From: Luteibacter mycovicinus
Lineage (GTDB): Bacteria > Pseudomonadota > Gammaproteobacteria > Xanthomonadales > Rhodanobacteraceae
Assembly (NCBI RefSeq): GCF_000745235.1
Contig: NZ_JQNL01000001.1
Location: 4,520,001 to 4,584,000 of the forward strand
Direction of reading: 5' to 3'
DNA length: 64,000 bases
The position numbers were made by a program, and so were the translations under genes. Below, one piece after another: positions 59,423 to 64,000 of the stretch (position 1 is the stretch's first letter; the number at the start of each line of letters is the position of its first letter). Under the pieces are notes generated by a model, which was given only the letters and a program-made list of their open reading frames with translations, made no database searches and was not told the origin of the DNA.

Positions 59423-61495
59423 TCAGAACGTCGGATGCGGCGCCACGCCGACCACCTTCATGCACAGGCCTTCGTACGGATCCAGGTGAATCTGCAAGAC
59501 ACCGTCTTCGCCGACATCGCCCTCCAGGGTCTCGTTGAGCAGATCCACGACCGGACCGGCGGAGACGTTCTCGAGAATCAGCTGCTCGTCGATCGGCTCG
59601 GCGCTGAAGTTAAGTGCGGTGATCTGGACGCCGCGCCCGGCGGGCAGGTCGTGCAACATGACGAGCAGTCCGGGGGCGATCACGTCGGGAATGGGACGCT
59701 GGTGACCACCGGGCAAGCCGGTGGCCTGGCGTACCGTGAGGATGCGACGCACGCGGCTGGCGAACGAATCGTGCTGCTCCAGCTGCTCGCGAAGGCTGCC
59801 GTAAAGCGCGCGCGCACGTGGCAGGCCTTGACTCGACGCGGTGGCCTCGGGATCCAGATCCATCAGATCGTAGGCGCCGCGGTTGATCCAGCGCGTGTCG
59901 CCGTCGGCCATCAGGGAAGCGACCTCGTCGGGCGGAAGGGTGAGGGCGCCGACGATATCCCAGCCGGAAATGGCGAAGACCCCGGGCTGCAGCGCGTTGA
60001 ACATCACCAGCAGCAGATGCAGCTTGCGGATCTGCTCGATGTCGTCCTCGGTGAGGGCGTCCATGTCACGCAGGCCGAGCACGGCGGCGGCAAGGCTGGC
60101 GGTGGTGCAGGCGATGCCGTTGGTGACGAAACGCAGGTTGTAAGGCGCGTGCTCGCCGCTGAGTCGCTCATACATGATTTCGCGGATCTGCTCGCGAAGC
60201 ATGGCGCCGGGCATCGTCTGGCCCTTGAAGAAGAAGGGTGTCGTCGCGTGCGTCGTCCAGAAATGGACCAGCTCCAGCGTCATCTCGTCGTGGTTCTGCA
60301 TCGCGTGGATCAGCGAGGCGGGATCGATGCCATGCTGGTGCACGCTACGCAGCATCAGCCGCAGGAACTCGGTGTCGCCGGTCGCCAGTGCGTGCTGCAC
60401 CGCCGGTCGGGTGATGAAGTCGTAGGACAGGTCCGCGCCGCCACGCGACATGGCCGCGATATCGTCGACCGTCAGGTTGAGCTCCTGGAAGCTGAAGCCG
60501 CCCGCCTTGCGCACCATGCCGGCGATGATCTGGTTGCCGGTGATCGACAGCGGGTGGCTCTCCGACCAGGCCGGGCCGCCCGCCCGTCGCTCGATGCCGA
60601 GAAAGCCGTTGGCATCGAGGCGAAGGCCGCGTGCGCCCATGACATCGAGGCTGTGCAAGGCATCGCCAATCACCAGCTGCTGGGCGGCGAACGACGGATC
60701 GAGCCAGTTGAGCGCCGGCTGGCCTTCCTTGAAGTAATGCAGGTAGACCCAGCGGCGGACCTTGCCGTCGACGCCCGTCACAGGTGCCGTCGCGCTCCAG
60801 TCGGTGTCCTTGACCCCGGGCTCCAGGAAAATGACCCGCTGCAGCTGCCCGACGATGTAACCCTTCTCATGCAGGGCATCCACGACCAGGGGTCCGAGGT
60901 TCACGGAGTCGCGCCCCTCCAGCACGTCCGGCAGCAGGCTCCAGTCGTCCTCGCGGATTTCCACCATGTGGTACAGGCCGGGGAAGTCGCCATACGCCAT
61001 TTCCGCGAGACGGAAATCGGCACCCTTACCGGTATGCGATGGGATCACGTCGTCGATGACGATGCCGCTGAATACCGATGCCATGCGCGAGATGTCCGAA
61101 AACTCCGCGCTCGTGCCGAATTCTTCGTCGGTATCCAGACCGATGCGGTCGAAGTGACCATCGATCGTCGGCGTCTTTTCGCGCCCGCGCAGACCGCCGG
61201 CCTCCTTGGTGGGACCCACGTGCATGCCCTGCACGCCGAGCACGGACAGCGCGTGCCACAGGTCGTGCTGACCCAGAGCGGCCAGCACAGACTGGCCGGG
61301 GCGCGTCACGAGGGACGCCGGATAGGCGGTGAACCAGACGGACGCCATCTCCGACGCGCTACGGCCCCGGCTTTCGGCATACGGAAACGCCCACAGCCGT
61401 GACTGGCCGCCGTAGAGCCTCGCGCGCTCGCGCGCCTTCATCAGCATGGAACGCTCGAGCAGCCATGCCACGTAATCCTGGGTTTCGTCGGTCAT
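59423..61495 (-). CDS. GH13 trehalose synthase-type maltose alpha-D-glucosyltransferase
   Basis: 690 residues. GH13 conserved regions are present: [12 protein letters not shown] (region I), GLRLDANGF with the nucleophile Asp294 (region II), FSFQELNL with acid/base Glu338 (region III) and MQNHDEM with Asp403 (region IV). The C-terminal beta domain ends in [10 protein letters not shown]. It is most like the trehalose-synthase/maltosyl branch that isomerises maltose and trehalose; the exact substrate is inferred. The ATG at 61495 starts the conserved region; the open frame continuing to 62320 is a shadow over the DsbA gene. Confidence 0.87.
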   Translation of the reverse strand: MTDETQDYVAWLLERSMLMKARERARLYGGQSRLWAFPYAESRGRSASEMASVWFTAYPASLVTRPGQSVLAALGQHDLWHALSVLGVQGMHVGPTKEAGGLRGREKTPTIDGHFDRIGLDTDEEFGTSAEFSDISRMASVFSGIVIDDVIPSHTGKGADFRLAEMAYGDFPGLYHMVEIREDDWSLLPDVLEGRDSVNLGPLVVDALHEKGYIVGQLQRVIFLEPGVKDTDWSATAPVTGVDGKVRRWVYLHYFKEGQPALNWLDPSFAAQQLVIGDALHSLDVMGARGLRLDANGFLGIERRAGGPAWSESHPLSITGNQIIAGMVRKAGGFSFQELNLTVDDIAAMSRGGADLSYDFITRPAVQHALATGDTEFLRLMLRSVHQHGIDPASLIHAMQNHDEMTLELVHFWTTHATTPFFFKGQTMPGAMLREQIREIMYERLSGEHAPYNLRFVTNGIACTTASLAAAVLGLRDMDALTEDDIEQIRKLHLLLVMFNALQPGVFAISGWDIVGALTLPPDEVASLMADGDTRWINRGAYDLMDLDPEATASSQGLPRARALYGSLREQLEQHDSFASRVRRILTVRQATGLPGGHQRPIPDVIAPGLLVMLHDLPAGRGVQITALNFSAEPIDEQLILENVSAGPVVDLLNETLEGDVGEDGVLQIHLDPYEGLCMKVVGVAPHPTF

Positions 61496-61612
61496 TTTCG
61501 ATGTGTGCAAGCAGAGTGAGGGCGGAGCGTAGAAGGGTTGAAGTGCAGGGGCGGTGTAGCCATGTCCCGAGGGTCGCGTCCCCGATGGCGCAAACGAGAA
61601 GGTTACCGCGTC

Positions 61613-62269
61613 ATGCCCACGCCCCTGAAAATCGACTTCGTCTCCGACATTGCCTGCCCCTGGTGCGTCATCGGCCTGGGCGGCCTCGAAATCGCCCTCG
61701 AGCGTCTGAAGGACGAGGTTGAGCCGTCGCTGGTCTTCCATCCCTTTGAGTTGAACCCGAACATGGTCGCGGGTGGTGAGAACACGCTGGAGCATATCGT
61801 CGGCAAGTACGGCATCTCGGCTGACGAGGCGCGGGTCAACCGCGAGCGGATCGCGGCACGGGCGGCGGACCTGGGTTTCACCATGAGCACCTCGGATGCC
61901 AGTCGCATCTACAACACCTTCGACGCGCACCGTCTGCTGGCCTGGGCTCGTGAGCAGGGCAGGCAGCTCGAACTCAAGCGTCAGCTGTTCGTCGTGAACT
62001 TCACCGAGCAGACCGACCCGGGCAACCACGACGCGCTGGTCGACGCCGCCGCGAAGGTGGGTCTGGATCGCGACGCCGCCCGGGCCGTGCTGGATTCCGA
62101 CCGTTACGCGGAAGAGGTGCGCCGCGATGAGGCGCTCTGGCAGAGCCGGGGCATCTCCGGCGTCCCGGCCGTGATCGTTAACGACCGCTACCTGATCTCT
62201 GGCGGACAGCCTCCCGAGGAGTTCGAGCGGCAGTTGCGCGGTATCGCCGCTGAGGCTCAGACTGACTGA
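61613..62269 (+). CDS. DsbA-family oxidoreductase (FrnE-like)
   Basis: 218 residues, thioredoxin fold with the CPWC active site at residues 15-18 ([14 protein letters not shown]) and the cis-Pro loop [12 protein letters not shown]. The cytoplasmic FrnE/2-hydroxychromene isomerase-like branch lacks a signal peptide, as here. The ATG at 61613 starts at the first beta-strand; the upstream open frame to 61538 is not protein-like. Confidence 0.92.
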   Translation: MPTPLKIDFVSDIACPWCVIGLGGLEIALERLKDEVEPSLVFHPFELNPNMVAGGENTLEHIVGKYGISADEARVNRERIAARAADLGFTMSTSDASRIYNTFDAHRLLAWAREQGRQLELKRQLFVVNFTEQTDPGNHDALVDAAAKVGLDRDAARAVLDSDRYAEEVRRDEALWQSRGISGVPAVIVNDRYLISGGQPPEEFERQLRGIAAEAQTD

Positions 62270-62306
62270 GGGCCACCTAACCGCAACGCGTGTCGAGGAG
62301 GATCGG

Positions 62307-62687
62307 ATGAAGCGAGTCACCGGTATTGGCGGAATCTTCTTTCAGGCACGCGACCCCGTCGCGCTGCGCGCCTGGTACAAGGCGCACCTGGGCATCGACG
62401 TGCAGGACTGGGGCGGCGCGGAACTCCGCTGGGCCGATGCGGCGACCGATCCTGCCGCGGGTAGCACGATCTGGTCGATAGGTGCCGCCGGGGGCGACCA
62501 GTTCCCCGTCGGCGCCGCACCTTTCATGATCAATTACCGTGTGGACGACCTGGACGCCTTGCTCCAGCTGCTGCGCGATGAGGGCTGCGAGGTCCTCGAG
62601 AAGGCCGACGACTCCGGGTACGGCAAGTTCGGCTGGGTGATGGATCCGGAGGGCAACAAGGTCGAGCTGTGGGAACCGCCGGAATAA
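62307..62687 (+). CDS. VOC-family (glyoxalase/bleomycin resistance-like) protein
   Basis: 126 residues with two beta-alpha-beta-beta-beta modules: [24 protein letters not shown] and [20 protein letters not shown], then [17 protein letters not shown]. The metal-ligand Glu (VELWEP) is at the usual place. The GAGGAGG ribosome-binding site lies six nt upstream of the ATG. It follows the DsbA-like gene by 37 nt. Substrate unknown. Confidence 0.9.
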   Translation: MKRVTGIGGIFFQARDPVALRAWYKAHLGIDVQDWGGAELRWADAATDPAAGSTIWSIGAAGGDQFPVGAAPFMINYRVDDLDALLQLLRDEGCEVLEKADDSGYGKFGWVMDPEGNKVELWEPPE

Positions 62688-62775
62688 ATCTACCTGTCTA
62701 ACGACCCATGACCGGAACGGACCGGGCCGGTATCGTTGCCGCGCGATTCCGCCTGTCCTGACGGTCTTTTCCGGT

Positions 62776-64000
62776 ATGCGATACCCCCTCCTGCTGGGTC
62801 TCGGCCTTGCGCTCGGCACCGTAGCCTGCACCCCTTCGGCTCCTCCGGCGCCGCCGCCGCTGACCGACTACACCCGTAACTCCGGTGCGCCGCGCGCACC
62901 CGAGCAGCTGGCGGTGACGTTCGACCATGCCGATCTGGGCATTCGCGTCGACCCCGTCAGGCACTGGATCGAGGGCGACGCCCGGCTGACCTTCGGGGTG
63001 ACCGCGCCGCTGAAGCGCGTCGTGCTTGACCTTGACCGGAACCTGCCCATCGACTCGGTCGAGGTCGACGGCAAGGCGTTAACGGTGAGCGGGTATCGCA
63101 ATCCGGACGGCCGTCTTTCCATCGACCTGCCGCGTCCGCTCGGGGCGGGCGCAAAAACCACCGTGCGTGTCGTCTATCACGGCAGTCCGCATACGGCCGT
63201 CCATGCGCCGTGGGACGGTGGATTCGTCTGGGCGACCACGCCGGACGGCAAGCCCTGGGTGGCCACCGCGGTGGAGGGCGAGGGCTGCGACCTGTTCTGG
63301 CCTTGCATCGACCATCCGCAGGGCCGCCCGAAGCTGGTGGACGAGCACATCACCGTCCCCGCGCCGCTGGTGGCTGTCGGCAATGGCGTGGCCATGGGTA
63401 TGGACGAAGCGAACGGCATGCGTACGTATCACTGGCGCAGCCACGACGTGAGCACGTATGGCGTCGCCCTGAACATCGCGCCGTATCGCGAGCTGTCCGC
63501 GTCGTATAAAAGTCGCTTCGGCAACGTCATCCCGCTGCACTACTGGTACGTGGACGACGAGAAGAAGGCGAAGCAGCTGTTCGCCGAGTTCCCCGCCATG
63601 CTCGACTTCCTCGAAAGCGCCGTCGGTCCGTATCCTTTCGGCACGGAGAAGATGGGCGTCGCCGAGACACCGTTCAAAGGCATGGAGCACCAGACCGTCA
63701 ACGCCTACGGCAACGAGTACGCGAAAAACGTCTATGGCTACGACGACCTGCTGCAGCATGAGCTGGCGCACGAGTGGTTCGGCAATCAGATGACCAATGC
63801 GAACTGGGACGACATGTGGTTGCATGAGGCCTTCGCGACCTATATGCAGCCCGCTTACGCCGAGTCCATCGGCGGGAAGATGTCGTATTTCGCGAGCCTG
63901 ATGCAGATCCGCAGCCGGATCGCCAACCACCATCCGATCGTGTCCGGCACGCCGCGTCGCGAGGAAGACGTGTACGAGGACGAGCGCGGTGGTCCGGGCC
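62776..64000 (+). CDS. M1-family metallopeptidase lipoprotein (partial)
   Basis: The first 408 residues lie in the window; the gene runs off the right edge. A lipoprotein signal (GTVACT, Cys18) precedes the M1 N-terminal beta domain. The catalytic domain has the substrate-binding GMEHQ (302-306), the zinc motif HELAHEWFGN (328-337) and the third zinc ligand Glu351 in LHEAF. It is an aminopeptidase acting on peptides in the periplasm or at the outer membrane. Confidence 0.93.
   Translation, partial: MRYPLLLGLGLALGTVACTPSAPPAPPPLTDYTRNSGAPRAPEQLAVTFDHADLGIRVDPVRHWIEGDARLTFGVTAPLKRVVLDLDRNLPIDSVEVDGKALTVSGYRNPDGRLSIDLPRPLGAGAKTTVRVVYHGSPHTAVHAPWDGGFVWATTPDGKPWVATAVEGEGCDLFWPCIDHPQGRPKLVDEHITVPAPLVAVGNGVAMGMDEANGMRTYHWRSHDVSTYGVALNIAPYRELSASYKSRFGNVIPLHYWYVDDEKKAKQLFAEFPAMLDFLESAVGPYPFGTEKMGVAETPFKGMEHQTVNAYGNEYAKNVYGYDDLLQHELAHEWFGNQMTNANWDDMWLHEAFATYMQPAYAESIGGKMSYFASLMQIRSRIANHHPIVSGTPRREEDVYEDERGGPG

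Overview
The window is GC-rich, densely coded bacterial chromosome. It has a GumB/Wza-type export lipoprotein, a yjbFGH module, a cyclic beta-1,2-glucan synthase, a Tat-dependent phosphocholine-type phospholipase C and an overlapping hydroxyproline catabolic operon. My inference is a gammaproteobacterium of the Xanthomonadales, in the Luteibacter/Dyella/Rhodanobacter range. No rRNA, tRNA, CRISPR array, transposase or integrase was recognised.

Region 1 (1-4949): a minus-strand trans-4-hydroxy-L-proline catabolism operon. It encodes an epimerase, three D-hydroxyproline dehydrogenase subunits joined by 4-nt start/stop overlaps, and the start of a DapA-like deaminase. A PAS-AraC regulator is divergent. 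Region 2 (4986-6480): a small hypothetical gene, a PAP2 phosphatase and a low-molecular-weight tyrosine phosphatase.

Region 3 (6627-28573): an exopolysaccharide locus. The yjbFGH-like operon comes first, then ugd, wza/gumB and a small Gly/Thr-rich secreted protein on the other strand. A plus-strand group follows: initiating glycosyl-phosphate transferase, galE and an acyltransferase. A nine-gene minus-strand operon completes it: Wzc kinase, pyruvyl transferase, GT4, Wzx, GT2, Wzy, hexapeptide acyltransferase, GT2 and a Tat-exported beta-helix protein. Together these describe a Wzx/Wzy-dependent, pyruvylated and acylated polymer. The 8.8-kb ndvB/chvB gene (28994-37783) follows.

Region 4 (37848-45317): a truncated TMEM175-like gene, a membrane protein, a sorbosone-dehydrogenase-like lipoprotein, phospholipase C, a LysR regulator, an SDR oxidoreductase and a truncated zinc-type alcohol dehydrogenase.

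Region 5 (about 45.3-57.6 kb) is the accessory and most unusual part. It lies between two severed efflux genes: a TolC fragment on the left, and on the right an HlyD-type adaptor N-terminus joined in frame to a stray RCC1 repeat. Inside are three paralogues of an unrecognised secreted/membrane family (one split between two frames) and two membrane-anchored RCC1-propeller proteins. There are also several secreted proteins I cannot place, a Hint-fold protein that has lost its catalytic residues, a lipoprotein gene with an in-frame amber codon, a frameshifted gene remnant, and duplicated upstream DNA. By eye, codon use is less GC-biased than in the flanks. I regard it as a fast-evolving envelope/secretion locus. 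A toxin/immunity or surface-antigen role is only a hypothesis.

Region 6 (58091-64000): a small membrane protein, a bestrophin-like channel, a GH13 trehalose-synthase-type enzyme, a DsbA/FrnE oxidoreductase, a VOC protein and the start of an M1 aminopeptidase lipoprotein.
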